DNA from: Lysobacter sp. BMK333-48F3
Lineage (GTDB): Bacteria; Pseudomonadota; Gammaproteobacteria; Xanthomonadales; Xanthomonadaceae
Reading direction: 5' to 3'
DNA: 64,000 nucleotides
Assembly: GCF_019733395.1 (NCBI RefSeq)
Contig: NZ_JAIHOO010000001.1
Coordinates: 2,852,501-2,916,500 of the forward strand
Below are positions 1-12,920 of the stretch, piece by piece (position 1 is the stretch's first letter; each line of letters begins with the position of its first letter). The notes beneath the pieces were generated by a model. That model was given only the letters and a program-made list of their open reading frames with translations, was not told the origin of the DNA and did not search any database. The translations under genes and the position numbers were made by a program.

Positions 1-22
1 GCCGTTCGGCGGGCTTTTTTTT
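1..22 (+). terminator. 3' half of an intrinsic terminator from the gene left of the window
   Basis: The window opens in a GC-rich hairpin remnant (gttcggcgggc) followed by eight T residues. The left arm of the stem would lie outside the window, so pairing cannot be confirmed. It probably ends a rightward transcript that starts before base 1. Confidence 0.45.
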
Positions 23-258
23 GGGGCGGGATTCGGGATTGGTGGGAGCGGGTGCGCGCGATCGTGTGCGGGGCGGGTTCTTGAACAAGGCGCGAGTGGG
101 CGGGACCGGGCCGTCGTAGCGGCGCGCAGGGACGAGGTGTCGTCGGTTCGCGGCGGTTTTGCGGACCTTCGTCGCGGTTGGCGCGGCTTGCGTCGCAAGC
201 GCGCCGTCGTGCGTCGCGAGGGGCGTCTATGATGCGCGTCTTTCCATGGAGGAACGCG

Positions 259-1515
259 ATGCGACGGTTTGCGATGATGACGTCCTGCCTGTTGGCCTGC
301 GCCGCACTCGCGGCCTGCGGCGGAGCCGGCAGCGACGATGCGGCGGCGCCCGCCGCCGAAAGCGCGGCCGATCGCGGCGATGCCGCCGCGGCGGCCGAGA
401 CCGAGACCGAAGCCGAGGACGGCGACGAGGCGCAGGCCGTGCCGCAGTTCCCGGTGATTCCCGCCATCGTCGTGCCCGACATCGTCGGCGTCTCGCCCGC
501 GCAACGCGCGCTGGAGAGCTCGATCCAGGACGTGCTCGATCCGGTGGCCGGGATCAGCGTCAAGCCGGCGCGTTGCGACTCCGGCGGCCAGCTGCTGGCC
601 GACGGCGGCCTGACCAGCGTGGACGCGCAAGGGCGCTGGACCCGCAACAGCGGCCAGGGCGCGTTCCAGCTCGGCGCCGACGGCAGCGGCAGCGCCAACT
701 ACGAAGGCGGCCAGATCGTGGTCAACGCCGACGGCAGCGGTTCGATCAACGCTTCCTCGGGCAAGGCGCCGTCCGGCGACGAGGAGGACGACGAAGACGG
801 CCCGGCCCGCGGTCCGATCGTCGAGGTGAAAGCGGACGGTTCGGGGAGCTACACCGGCCCGGCCGGCCAGATCGCGCTCGACGGCAAGGGCGGCGGCAGC
901 TGGAACGACGAGCACAACCAGATCCGCAACAACGGCGACGGCAGCGGCAGCTGGAACGGCCCGCTCGGCCTGGTGGTGGTGAACAAGGACGGCTCCGGCA
1001 CCTGGAACGGTCCCGACGAGATGGTGCGCAACCACGGCGACGGCACCGGCACCGTCGGTACGCCGGGCCGCAAGGTGAAGATGGCGCCGCTGCCGAAGTT
1101 GGCCCCGGCCGGCAAGTTTCCGCCGCTGGCGAAGTTCTCGTTGCCGGGCGCGCCCTGCGGCTACGTGATCACCTTGAGCGATCGGGTGCTATTCGACTTC
1201 GACAAGTCCGACATCCGCGCCGATGCGGCGGAAGTGCTGGATGCGCTGGCGAAGGCGTTGGCCAGGGTCAAGACCACCGGCCTGGAGATTCGTGGCCACA
1301 CCGATTCCAAGGGCGCCGACGACTACAACCAGGCTTTGTCGGAGCGGCGCGCCCGCTCTGTGGTCGGCGCGCTGCAGCAGCGCGGCGCCGCCGCGGACGC
1401 CGCGGCGAAGGGATATGGCGAAACCCAGCCGGTGGCGCCCAACGAGGTCGCCGGCCAGGACGACCCGGCCGGCCGCCAGCTCAACCGGCGCGTCGAGATC
1501 TTCGTCAGGACTTGA
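259..1515 (+). CDS. OmpA-domain lipoprotein with DGSGS-type repeats
   Basis: A 418-residue outer-membrane lipoprotein predicted to hold the envelope to peptidoglycan. The start at 259 is chosen because GGAGG lies 6 bases upstream and the protein then begins with a lipoprotein signal ending in LAAC. After an Ala/Glu/Asp-rich linker, residues of about 120-270 carry roughly seven degenerate repeats built on DGSGS followed by W/Y/N, G and hydrophobic-V-x-N. The last 120 residues are a clear OmpA C-terminal domain: FDFDKSDIRADA, the GHTDSKG loop, the NQALSERRA helix and a final LNRRVEI. It stands alone, followed by palindromic repeats. The OmpA assignment is firm; the role of the repeat section, perhaps a beta-structured spacer, is unknown. 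Confidence 0.88.
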   Translation: MRRFAMMTSCLLACAALAACGGAGSDDAAAPAAESAADRGDAAAAAETETEAEDGDEAQAVPQFPVIPAIVVPDIVGVSPAQRALESSIQDVLDPVAGISVKPARCDSGGQLLADGGLTSVDAQGRWTRNSGQGAFQLGADGSGSANYEGGQIVVNADGSGSINASSGKAPSGDEEDDEDGPARGPIVEVKADGSGSYTGPAGQIALDGKGGGSWNDEHNQIRNNGDGSGSWNGPLGLVVVNKDGSGTWNGPDEMVRNHGDGTGTVGTPGRKVKMAPLPKLAPAGKFPPLAKFSLPGAPCGYVITLSDRVLFDFDKSDIRADAAEVLDALAKALARVKTTGLEIRGHTDSKGADDYNQALSERRARSVVGALQQRGAAADAAAKGYGETQPVAPNEVAGQDDPAGRQLNRRVEIFVRT

Positions 1516-2246
1516 GTCAGCGCACCACTCGGCCGGCTTTTACGGTTCATCTCTCTGTAGCCGTTGCTGTTCCCCCTTTGAAAAAGGGTGAGAGCGTGCG
1601 CTTGCGAACCGCAGGTTCGCGCACGATCGAACGCCAGCAGGCTATGCCTGCTGGCCGGACGGGTAGGGGGGATTTGCTTTGGCCTTGCCCTGAAGCGAGC
1701 AAAAGCAAATCCCCCGCGCCGCCGCTCTCTCGCTCGTATGCAACGACGCAAGGCGCGCGCCCCCTTTGCTAAAGGGGGCGATGTTGAAGGTGCCGCTGCG
1801 CAGGGACGATGCGGACGGCGTGGAAGGCGTCGCTTCGTAGGGAGCGACCCGACGGATCGATGCAGAAGGCGTCGCCTCGGCCGAAGAGAGCGGTGCGCCG
1901 TCGTTTCCCGCACTCGCATTTGCCTTTCCCCCCTTTGAAAAAGGGGGGGTAGGGGGATTTGCTTTGGCTCTCGTCTTGAACCGAGCAGAAGCAAATCCCC
2001 CGCGCCGCCGCTCTCTCGGCCGAGGCGACGCCTTCTGCATCGATCCGTCGGGTCGCTCCCTACGAAGCGACGCCTTCCACGCCGTCCGCATCGTCCCTGC
2101 GCAGCGGCACCTTCAACATCGCCCCCTTTGGCAAAGGGGGCGATGTTGAAGGTGCCGCTGCGCAAGGGGCGATGCCGGCGGCATGGAAGGCGTTGCTTCG
2201 TAGGGCCCGCTGGCCGGGCAGGGGGATTTGCTCTTCGGCTCTCGCC
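1516..2246. repeat. Block of intergenic palindromic elements, no gene
   Basis: About 730 bases without a credible gene. Unit A (1572-1776) and unit B (1928-2140) each begin with CCCCCTTTGAAAAAGGG, contain an inward pair GGGGGATTTGCTT / AAGCAAATCCCCC, and end in CCCCCTTTGsyAAAGGGGG-like palindromes. A 133-base arm at 1761-1893 is repeated inverted at 2008-2140. A partial third unit follows at 2124-2240. Open frames across this block are repeat artefacts. The same family recurs near 14.9, 15.1, 25.9, 42.4 and 42.6 kb. Confidence 0.85.
1761..2140. repeat. 133-bp inverted repeat (arms 1761-1893 and 2008-2140)
   Basis: The two arms are reverse complements over about 133 bases, starting and ending in ggggg(c) palindromes; they differ at a few positions (for example gctaaa versus ggcaaa in the terminal palindrome). 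The 114-base centre is itself a left-half/right-half repeat unit. In single-stranded form the whole would fold into a long cruciform. Confidence 0.8.
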
Positions 2247-3884
<1,638 letters not shown>

Positions 3885-3939
3885 GGCATTCCCCCTGCGA
3901 TGGCTCGACCGAGTATGCCCGCAGCCGGGCCGGTCGCGC

Positions 3940-5103
3940 TCAGGTCGCGCTGTCGCCCGGCTCGGCGCCGCCCGGCGCCGCGCGCAACGGGCGACGATAG
4001 ACGAACGGCGGCGCCGGGGCCTGCGCTTCGCGTTCGGCCAGCGCGCGCACCCGGGCGTGGTCGGGCGAACGCTCGCAGACCGGGTCGAGGGTGTCGGCGC
4101 GGCCGCTCAGCGCCAGGGCCTGGCAGCGGCAACCGCCCCAGTCGCGTTCGCGATGCTCGCAGCCGCGGCAGGGTTCGGGCATCCAGTCGGTGCCGCGGAA
4201 GCGCGCGAACGCCTCCGACTCGCGCCAGATCTCGCCCAGGCTGCGTTCGCGCACCGAGTCGAAATGCAGGCCGTCGATGGTTTCGGCGGCATGGCAGGGC
4301 AGCACCTTGCCTTCCGGGCTGACGTTGACGAAGCGCTGCGCCCAGCCGCCCATGCAGGCCTTGGGCCGGCGCGCGTAGTAGTCGGGGGTGACGTAATCGA
4401 TGATCAGCCGCCCGCGCAGGCGTTCGCGCGCGGCCTCGACCGCGGCGGTCGCGGCCTCGAGCTGTTCGCGGCTCGGCATCAGCGCGGCGCGGTTGCGCAG
4501 GCCCCAGCCGTAGTACTGGGTGTGGGCGACTTCCAGCCGGCCGGCGCCGAGTTCCAGCGCCAGCTCGATCATCGCCGCGACGCGTCCGGCGTTGTGGCGG
4601 TGGATCACCGCGTTGAGGGTCAGCGGCAGATCCAGTTCGCGGCACCACTGCGCCAGGGCGAGCTTGCGTCGGTGCGCGCCCTGGTAGCCGGCGATGCGGT
4701 CGGCGCCGGTCGGCTCGCTGTCCTGCAGGCTCAGTTGCAGATGGTCGAGGCCGGCCTGCTGCAGGGCCTGCAGGCGCGCGCGGTCCAGGCCGATGCCGGA
4801 GGTGATCAGATTGGCGTACAGGCCCAGCGCGCGGGCGCGCGCGACCAGTTCGGCCAGATCCTTGCGCAGGGTCGGTTCGCCGCCGGAGAAATGCACCTGC
4901 AGCGCGCCTAGTTCGGCGGCTTGGTCGAGCACGCGCAGCCAGTCGGCGGTGGCCAGTTCCTCGCGCGGGCCGACCAGGCGCAGCGGGTTGGAGCAGTAAG
5001 GGCAGGCCAGCGGGCAGCGATGGGTGAGCTCCAGCAGCACCGCCAGCGGCGGCACCGGCGCGCGTCGCGCGATCGCGTCGGGCGCCAGCGGCACGGCGTT
5101 CAT
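3940..5103 (-). CDS. pqqE: PqqA peptide cyclase, radical SAM enzyme PqqE
   Basis: A 387-residue radical S-adenosylmethionine enzyme that cross-links the conserved Glu and Tyr of PqqA, the first chemical step of pyrroloquinoline quinone synthesis. The SAM-cluster motif is CPLACPYC with Cys30, Cys34 and Cys37, followed by [10 protein letters not shown]. The C-terminal SPASM-type part has the auxiliary-cluster cysteines ([29 protein letters not shown]). The ATG overlaps the pqqD stop in an ATGA, indicating translational coupling; a longer in-frame extension upstream is rejected because it runs through pqqD. Length is normal for the family. Confidence 0.96.
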   Translation of the reverse strand: MNAVPLAPDAIARRAPVPPLAVLLELTHRCPLACPYCSNPLRLVGPREELATADWLRVLDQAAELGALQVHFSGGEPTLRKDLAELVARARALGLYANLITSGIGLDRARLQALQQAGLDHLQLSLQDSEPTGADRIAGYQGAHRRKLALAQWCRELDLPLTLNAVIHRHNAGRVAAMIELALELGAGRLEVAHTQYYGWGLRNRAALMPSREQLEAATAAVEAARERLRGRLIIDYVTPDYYARRPKACMGGWAQRFVNVSPEGKVLPCHAAETIDGLHFDSVRERSLGEIWRESEAFARFRGTDWMPEPCRGCEHRERDWGGCRCQALALSGRADTLDPVCERSPDHARVRALAEREAQAPAPPFVYRRPLRAAPGGAEPGDSAT

Positions 5104-5402
5104 GTCGTCGGCGCCAGGGCCAGCAGGCGGCGTTCGAGCAGGGTCGCGAACAGCTCGCCGACGTCGGCGGCGACTTCGCCCGGTTCGGCGCCGTACTCGG
5201 CGGCCAGCGCGGCGACGATCGCGTCGACGCGGGTCGCGCCGTCGACGCGGGCGAGCACGGCGTGGGCGATCTCGTCGAGCTCGACCACCCGCTCGGGCGC
5301 CAGCAGCACCCACTGATCGCGCGCGCGGTCGTGCTGCAGGCGCACCCCGGGCGGGAAGCGCGGCACCGCGTCCGGCGCCGGCGATTGCGGCGTCGCGCTC
5401 AT
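5100..5402 (-). CDS. pqqD: PQQ peptide chaperone PqqD
   Basis: A 100-residue winged-helix protein that binds PqqA and presents it to PqqE. It shows the family pattern: [19 protein letters not shown], then [15 protein letters not shown], and a C-terminal helical part with [12 protein letters not shown]. The start is the ATG that overlaps the pqqC stop (ATGA) and not the upstream in-frame codons, which lie within pqqC. The gene sits between pqqC and pqqE with four-base overlaps on both sides, so the three proteins are likely made in step. Confidence 0.95.
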   Translation of the reverse strand: MSATPQSPAPDAVPRFPPGVRLQHDRARDQWVLLAPERVVELDEIAHAVLARVDGATRVDAIVAALAAEYGAEPGEVAADVGELFATLLERRLLALAPTT

Positions 5403-6226
5403 GCGCCCGGCTCCGACGGGGACGCGCCCGATCTGGTCCGATCCGGCACGAACGCGCCCGGCGGCGGCAGGCGCGGTTCGACGTAGGCGAAATGCAGCGC
5501 GTCGAGCATCGACCACAGCACCTCGCACTTGAAACGCAGCGCGGCGCAGACCGCATCCTGCTGCTCGCGGCTGCGGGCGTGGCGCAGCACGTAGTCGAGG
5601 GCGAAGTCGGCGTCCTGCGGCGCTTGGTGCAGGCGCGAGTCGAAATAGGCCAGCGCCTGCTTGGACACGAAGTCGTAGTTGGCCAGCATGCCGGCGACGC
5701 GTTGGCCGATGATGGTCGGCGCGAACAGCTCGGTCAGCGAGGAGGCGATCGCCTCCAGCAGGCTGCGCTCGCGCACGAACTGGATATAGGCCTGGGCGGC
5801 GAAACGGGTCGCCGGCAGCAGCCCGCGCCCGGACTCGACCAGTTCGCGGTCCAGGCCCAGCGCATCGGTCAGGCGCAGCCAGCGGGCGATGCCGCCCTCG
5901 TCGGGGCCGTCGCCGTCGTGGTCGACGATGCGCTGGCGCCAGACCCGGCGCAGTTGCGGGTCTTCGATCCGGGCCAACAGGGCCGCGTCCTTGAGCGGAA
6001 TGCAGCGCTGGTACTCGTAGCGGTTCAGCGCCCAGGCCTGGACCTGGCCGCGGTCGAGGCGGCCGCCGTGGAGCAGGGCGTGGAAGGGGTGCTGGTCGTG
6101 GTAGCGCTCGGCGCCGATCGCGCGCAGCCGCGCTTCCAGTTCGGCCGCGCTCAGCGCGCGCGCGGCGTCGGCATCGGTGCGAGCGCCGGCCGGGTCGAGC
6201 GGCGACGGGGCGGGGCGGGCGTTCAC
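5399..6226 (-). CDS. pqqC: Pyrroloquinoline-quinone synthase PqqC
   Basis: A 275-residue cofactor-free oxidase that performs the last ring closure and oxidation to PQQ. Diagnostic stretches are the [14 protein letters not shown] region near residues 40-55, [20 protein letters not shown], and [17 protein letters not shown], all hallmarks of the all-helical PqqC/TENA-like fold. The start is a GTG overlapping the pqqB stop (GTGA); no in-frame ATG lies nearby. The C-terminal tail (PPPGAFVPD and on) is a short Pro/Ser-rich extension. Part of the pqqABCDE operon. Confidence 0.94.
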   Translation of the reverse strand: MNARPAPSPLDPAGARTDADAARALSAAELEARLRAIGAERYHDQHPFHALLHGGRLDRGQVQAWALNRYEYQRCIPLKDAALLARIEDPQLRRVWRQRIVDHDGDGPDEGGIARWLRLTDALGLDRELVESGRGLLPATRFAAQAYIQFVRERSLLEAIASSLTELFAPTIIGQRVAGMLANYDFVSKQALAYFDSRLHQAPQDADFALDYVLRHARSREQQDAVCAALRFKCEVLWSMLDALHFAYVEPRLPPPGAFVPDRTRSGASPSEPGA

Positions 6227-7140
6227 AGCTGGATCTCCATGCCGTCCTCGGCGACTTCCCAGCCCTGCGCGCCGGCGTGGGCGCGCTCCGGCGAGGCCTC
6301 GTCGAGCAGGGGATTGGTGGTATTGAGGTGCACGAACACCTTGCGCGCGACCGCCAGCCCGGCGAACGCGGCCAGGGTGCCGTGCTCGCCGGCCACGCTC
6401 ATGTGGCCCATGCGCGCGCCGGTCTTGCTGCCGACGCCGGCGCGGATCAGTTCGTCGTCGTGCCAGACGGTGCCGTCGAAGAACACCAGCGCGGCGCCGC
6501 GCACGCGTTCGCGCAGGGCGTCGGTCATCGCCGCGCAGCCGGGAATGTAATAGCAACGCTCGCGGCCGTCGTCGATTTCCAGGCCCAGGGTGTGTTCGGC
6601 GTCGCCGGCCAGGTCCTCGACCCGCGACTCCATGAACAAGGGCACCTTGCCAGGCACGGCGAAGGCGGTCACGCGCAGGCCGAGCGGAGCCTCGAGCCCG
6701 TCGATGTCCTTCGGCGCGTCCAGCGCCAGCGCGCGGCGGCGCACGTAGGCCGGGTCCAGCGCGTCGAAGATCGGGTTGTCGCGCAGCAGTTGGTGTACGC
6801 GCGCGCTGGCCCACAGGTCGAAGCGCTGGCGTTCGCGCATCGACAGCAGGCCGGCGATGTGGTCGATCTCGCCGCTGCTCAGCAGCACCGCCTCGATCGG
6901 CGAATGGCGCAGGCCCTGGCGCGGCCACAGCTGCGGCGCGGCCAGCACTTGCTGGCGGAAATCCGGCGAGGCGTTGATCAGCAGCCAGCGTTCGCCGTCG
7001 GCGCTGACCGCCACGCTGGCCTGGGTGCGGCGCTTATGCCCCGGCGCCTGGCGCCAGGCCTGGCGGCTACCGGGGGTGTTGCAGTTCCACTGCGGATAGC
7101 CGCCTCCGGCCGCCGCTCCGAGCACGACGATGCGCATCAT
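6223..7140 (-). CDS. pqqB: PQQ biosynthesis protein PqqB
   Basis: A 305-residue metallo-beta-lactamase-fold protein; the family is thought to hydroxylate the cross-linked Glu-Tyr diamino acid made from PqqA. The N-terminus VVLGAAAGGGYPQWNCNT is the PqqB signature, and GEIDHIAGLLSMRE carries the DxH metal-binding element. The CxCxxC zinc cysteines common in other PqqB are not all obvious here: only CNT is seen. The start may be this ATG or the ATG three bases further in. It begins 58 bases after the pqqA stop, and its own stop overlaps the pqqC start. Confidence 0.94.
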   Translation of the reverse strand: MMRIVVLGAAAGGGYPQWNCNTPGSRQAWRQAPGHKRRTQASVAVSADGERWLLINASPDFRQQVLAAPQLWPRQGLRHSPIEAVLLSSGEIDHIAGLLSMRERQRFDLWASARVHQLLRDNPIFDALDPAYVRRRALALDAPKDIDGLEAPLGLRVTAFAVPGKVPLFMESRVEDLAGDAEHTLGLEIDDGRERCYYIPGCAAMTDALRERVRGAALVFFDGTVWHDDELIRAGVGSKTGARMGHMSVAGEHGTLAAFAGLAVARKVFVHLNTTNPLLDEASPERAHAGAQGWEVAEDGMEIQL

Positions 7141-7198
7141 CGCCGGCCCGCATCGGCACCGGGCCTCGCGCGCGTCGCGGCGGCGGAAGCGGACATGC

Positions 7199-7282
7199 TC
7201 AGAACAGATCGCCGGACGAGTACGAATTGATTTCGCAGCCGACCGAGATCTCGCGGATCTGAGGCTTGGACCAGGTCTTCAT
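7199..7282 (-). CDS. pqqA: PQQ precursor peptide PqqA (27 residues)
   Basis: The precursor peptide is easily missed because it is so short. It reads MKTWSKPQIREISVGC followed by EINSYSSGDLF. Glu17 and Tyr21, spaced E-x-x-x-Y, are the residues joined by PqqE and converted to PQQ. GAGGAA lies 6 bases before the ATG, a strong ribosome binding site as expected for the most abundantly made product of the operon. It is the first gene of pqqABCDE. No pqqF/pqqG peptidase lies in the window, so the protease that frees the cross-linked residues must be elsewhere. Confidence 0.95.
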   Translation of the reverse strand: MKTWSKPQIREISVGCEINSYSSGDLF

Positions 7283-7424
7283 GAGCGTTCCTCGTTGGGG
7301 AGTGGGACGGTCGCGGCGGGTCGGCCGCGACTTGCCGACGATACACCGCGGCCCGCGGCCGCGCCTGTGATTGGCGGCCGAATCGCGGCCCGGCGAGCGG
7401 GCGCAGACGGCGGTCGCGGCGCGC

Positions 7425-7895
7425 TCAGCGACGCCGTTTGGCCAGATCGCGGGCGAGAACCCAGACCACGATCACGTTGATCGCCAACACCGCCACCGAC
7501 AGCCAGCCCGGATGACGCCACAGCGCGTACAGGTCGACCGGCAGGTACAGCGCGGCGCCGATGCAGCCCAGCCACGAGGCCCAGGCGCGCGCCTTCCACA
7601 GGCCCCAGGCCTCGAGCAGGCGCAGCAGGCCGTAAGCGAGCGCGATCGCCGCGGCCAGGTGCACCGAGTCCGGGTCGATGCCGCGCGCCAGCCAGGCCAC
7701 CGCGCCGTGCGCGGGATCCAGGTGGAAGCGTGCGATCAATTCTTCGATCCAGCGCTGCAGCGGCGCCGGGCCGAGCAGTTCCAGGCCGCTGGCCGCCGAC
7801 AGCGCCAGCACGCCCTTGGCCGCTTCCAGCGCGGCGATCGCGTGCAGGCCGCGGTGCGCCGTGGGCGCGGGGTCGTAGCCAGGGGACGCGTTCAT
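7425..7895 (-). CDS. DUF2127-family inner-membrane protein
   Basis: A 156-residue protein matching the DUF2127 pattern: GLHAIAALEAAKGVLALSAA at the N-terminus, a middle helix with HLAAAIALAYGLLRLLEAWG, then WASWLGCIGAALYLPVDLYA and a last hydrophobic helix before a Lys/Arg-rich end (AKRRR). About four membrane segments are predicted. No function is established for the family. It lies about 140 bases upstream of pqqA on the same strand, so it could be the first gene of a longer transcript, but nothing ties it to PQQ. Confidence 0.75.
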   Translation of the reverse strand: MNASPGYDPAPTAHRGLHAIAALEAAKGVLALSAASGLELLGPAPLQRWIEELIARFHLDPAHGAVAWLARGIDPDSVHLAAAIALAYGLLRLLEAWGLWKARAWASWLGCIGAALYLPVDLYALWRHPGWLSVAVLAINVIVVWVLARDLAKRRR

Positions 7896-8106
7896 CGCGC
7901 GGCGCGGCGGTGGGCCCGGATCGGGCCGGTCGGAACCAGGAGACGCATGCGGGCGGTGATCCTCAGGGCGCGGAGAGGGCGCGAACGGGGCGAGGACCGC
8001 AACGCGGGCGCGGCCCGCGTCGGACGCCTTGCCTCTCCCGGCGAGCGGGAGAGCAAGGACATGGGGATGCGGCGGCGAGCTTCAAGCGGGCCGCCGCGGC
8101 GGCGCA

Positions 8107-9936
<1,830 letters not shown>

Positions 9937-9982
9937 GCGAGGGGACGCCGCGAGGCGCTATAGCTGAGGAAGGTAGCCGATC

Positions 9983-9988
9983 ATTATA
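9983..9988 (-). promoter_or_regulatory. Consensus -10 element upstream of typA
   Basis: The minus strand reads TATAAT here, 47 bases before the typA ATG, a rare perfect match in such GC-rich DNA. The best -35 candidate (TTGAGC, 10009-10014) is 20 bases away, longer than ideal, so only the -10 is annotated. Confidence 0.5.
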
Positions 9989-10357
9989 GCCAGCAACGGT
10001 GACCGCCCGCTCAATGCGGCCGAATCGGCAACCGAAAGGGGGCTCTTTCGGGTGGTTTCGGTGGGGCGGGGGGGGGGGCGGCGCCATGCGCCAGCTGGAG
10101 GCCTGTTCATGGCCGCATTGGCGTGTGGGATTTGCTCTTGATCCTGCGATTTCGGAGCCAGCGCACTTGGAGCCAGCGCGCCGGCGCGCCGGGCGCGCGC
10201 GGCCTGGTCGGCGCAGCGTTCGCCGCCGAGCCGACCGACCCGAGCCTGGCCGCCCGACCTGCCGCCCGCCGGATCCAGGTCCGGCCATGGCCCGAACCGG
10301 CCCGGCCCCGGCATGCGGGTATGCTATGCGGCTCCCTCACCGAACCGAGCCCGGACC
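9989..10357. other. Divergent intergenic region between typA and ppiB
   Basis: About 370 bases with no gene. It holds a G-tract of 11 (10068-10078) next to GGGG, a degenerate half-copy of the GGGATTTGCTC repeat family near 10125-10145, and a very GC-rich stretch with GCGCGCCGGCGCGCC. A TATGCT near 10320 is a possible ppiB -10. Confidence 0.5.
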
Positions 10358-10852
<495 letters not shown>

Positions 10853-10880
10853 TCGCTCGCGCCGAAGCATCGCCGTAGCT

Positions 10881-10914
10881 GCGAACGGCCCGGGAGCGAT
10901 CCCGGGCCGTTCGC
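10881..10914 (+). terminator. Perfect 14-bp hairpin after ppiB
   Basis: GCGAACGGCCCGGG pairs perfectly with CCCGGGCCGTTCGC around a six-base AGCGAT loop. The T-tail is poor (GTTTGC), so termination may be partly dependent on other factors. Confidence 0.6.
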
Positions 10915-11273
10915 GTTTGCGGGCGCCCGTGGCCGCGACCGAGCGCGCCGTGCCAGCGCAGCCTCGCGCCCTGCGGCCGTCCGGGATCCCCGGTTCCGGC
11001 CTGGGTGCGCCGGCGCCCGCCGATCCGCCCGCCACGACCGGCACACGCACGCGCCCGGCCGCGCATCGGCCACCGGTCCGGCCATCGCCGCACGGATCCG
11101 CCTTGTTCCGCACGCGTCCGCACGGCGCCGCGCGCGCATCGCGCCGCACGGCCCGGGGCGGGCGCTGTGCTACCATTTTGCGGCTCGATCCGGCGGTTTC
11201 GCAGCCTTCGGGAACCCCGTCGCGCACCTCTCCCGCACGTTCCCGACGTACCCGACCCCACGAGGTTTTTACG
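10915..11273. other. Gene-free region upstream of the aminotransferase
   Basis: About 360 bases with no supported ORF. It probably holds the aminotransferase promoter; TACCAT at about 11172 is a weak -10 candidate. GAGG at 11262-11265 is the ribosome binding site of the next gene. Confidence 0.4.
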
Positions 11274-12479
11274 ATGCCCCAGCTCGCCCGGCGCATCGGT
11301 CGCGCCAAGCCCAGCGCGATCATGCAGGTTGCCGAAAAGGCCAAGCGGCTCAAGGCCGAAGGCCGCGACATCATCAGCTTCTCGATCGGCGTTCCCAACT
11401 TCCTGCCCGGCGAGCACGTCTACGCCGCGGTGCGCGAAGCGCTCGCCAAAGACAGCGGCCAGTACGGCAGCAACCGCGGCGCCGACGCGCTGCTGGATGC
11501 CTTCATCGAGCACATGGGCAAGATCGGCCTGACCGGCTACGGCCGGGTCAACTGCGCCACCGGCATCGGCGCCAAGCATGTGATCTACAACATCGCCGAA
11601 GCGCTGCTCGACGAAGGCGACACGATCGCGTTCCCGACCCCGTACTGGACCAGCTATCTCGACATCGCCGAGATCGTCAACGCCAAGATCGACCTGCTGC
11701 CGTGCCCGGCTTCGCAGGACTACAAGCTCACCCCGGAGCAGCTCGACGCCGCGCTGGCGAAGAAGCCCAAGGTGTTCTTGTTCAACAACCCGTCCAACCC
11801 GACCGGCATGGTCTACGGGAAGGAAGAAATCGACGCGCTGGCCGACGTCGTGGCCAAGTATCCGGACACCTGGATCATCACCGACGACATCTACAACCGG
11901 ATGGTGTTCGACGGCCTGGGCTACCACAACTTCGTCCACGCCCGTCCGGAATTGCGCGACCGGGTGATCTTCATCGACTCGCTGTCCAAGACCTACGGCA
12001 TGCCGGGTTGGCGCGTGGGCTTCATGGCCGGGCCGGAGTCGGTCGCCCAGGCCGTGACCACGATGAACTCCAACCACATCACCAACGTGCCGGAGATCGT
12101 CACCGCCGCCGCGGTGGCCGCGCTGGCCGGCCCGCAGGACGTGCCGACCCAGAAGTGCGCCGAGTTCCAGGCCAAGCGCGACCAGGTCATGGCGGTGATG
12201 AACGCCATCCCGGGCGTGATCTGCCCGCGTCCGCAGGGCGCGTTCTACGTGTTCCCCGACATCAGCGTCGCGTTCGGCAAGACCCACCAGCCCAGCGGCC
12301 TGAAGATCGGCAACGACATGGACCTGTGCAACGCGCTGCTGGAAACCAAGGGCGTGGCCTGCGTGCCGGGCTCGGCGTTCGGCGAGACGCGCGCGCTGCG
12401 CATCAGCTACACCTGTCCGACCCCGCAGCTGGCCCCGGGCCTGCAGCGCTTCCAGGAATTCTTCGCCGAGCTCGCCTGA
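11274..12479 (+). CDS. Class I/II pyridoxal-phosphate aminotransferase
   Basis: A 401-residue fold-type I aminotransferase, most like bacterial aspartate/aromatic aminotransferases. The PLP lysine is Lys239 in SLSKTYGMPGWRVG; the substrate and cofactor pocket shows NNPSNPTG (Asn175) and TDDIY (Asp204). The start at 11274 follows GAGG and gives the family N-terminus LARRIGRAKPSAIM. The donor and acceptor cannot be fixed from sequence: aspartate/2-oxoglutarate is the family default. Its neighbour mdh, two genes on, uses oxaloacetate, which would fit an aspartate enzyme. Confidence 0.88.
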   Translation: MPQLARRIGRAKPSAIMQVAEKAKRLKAEGRDIISFSIGVPNFLPGEHVYAAVREALAKDSGQYGSNRGADALLDAFIEHMGKIGLTGYGRVNCATGIGAKHVIYNIAEALLDEGDTIAFPTPYWTSYLDIAEIVNAKIDLLPCPASQDYKLTPEQLDAALAKKPKVFLFNNPSNPTGMVYGKEEIDALADVVAKYPDTWIITDDIYNRMVFDGLGYHNFVHARPELRDRVIFIDSLSKTYGMPGWRVGFMAGPESVAQAVTTMNSNHITNVPEIVTAAAVAALAGPQDVPTQKCAEFQAKRDQVMAVMNAIPGVICPRPQGAFYVFPDISVAFGKTHQPSGLKIGNDMDLCNALLETKGVACVPGSAFGETRALRISYTCPTPQLAPGLQRFQEFFAELA

Positions 12480-12530
12480 GCCCGGCAAGAACTTCCAGGC
12501 CACCCCAGACGATCCGGAGAAAGGAAGCCC

Positions 12531-12920
12531 ATGCGTGTAACCACCGTGCTCTGGATCGCTCTGGCGGCCGCCGTCGGCATCGGCGGCGCCAAGGCGCTCA
12601 AGTCCGGCAGCCTGGCCGGGCTGTTCTCCTCGCGCCCGGCCGAACTGCTGCCGGACGATCCGCGCCGCAGCACCGGCGACAAGCGCATCGTCATGCTCGC
12701 CGCGGAGTGGTGCGGCTACTGCGAGAAGCTGCGCAAGGACTTCGAGCTGGCCGATGTGCGCTACCGCATCATCGACATCGACACCGCCGAGGGCCAGCGC
12801 GCGATGAGCGCGGTCGGCGCGCGCGGCGTGCCGGTGACCATCGTCGGCCAGGACATTGTCTACGGCTACAACATGGACGAGATCAAGCAGCGGCTGGAGC
12901 CGCTGGGCTACCGCCTGTAA
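12531..12920 (+). CDS. Membrane-anchored glutaredoxin-like protein
   Basis: A 129-residue protein with an N-terminal hydrophobic anchor or signal (residues 4-20) and a thioredoxin-fold domain with the redox pair in WCGYC (Cys61, Cys64). GVPVTIVG provides the cis-proline loop and FELADVRYRIIDID the second strand, closer to glutaredoxin/NrdH than to thioredoxin. It starts 51 bases after the aminotransferase with GGAG and GGAAG upstream of its ATG. The location (membrane, periplasmic side) is inferred from the N-terminus. The partner is unknown. Confidence 0.78.
   Translation: MRVTTVLWIALAAAVGIGGAKALKSGSLAGLFSSRPAELLPDDPRRSTGDKRIVMLAAEWCGYCEKLRKDFELADVRYRIIDIDTAEGQRAMSAVGARGVPVTIVGQDIVYGYNMDEIKQRLEPLGYRL

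Noticed and set aside
1323..2165. Overlapping frames across the repeat block after the OmpA lipoprotein gene
   Set aside because: They only translate palindromic repeats and have no family similarity.
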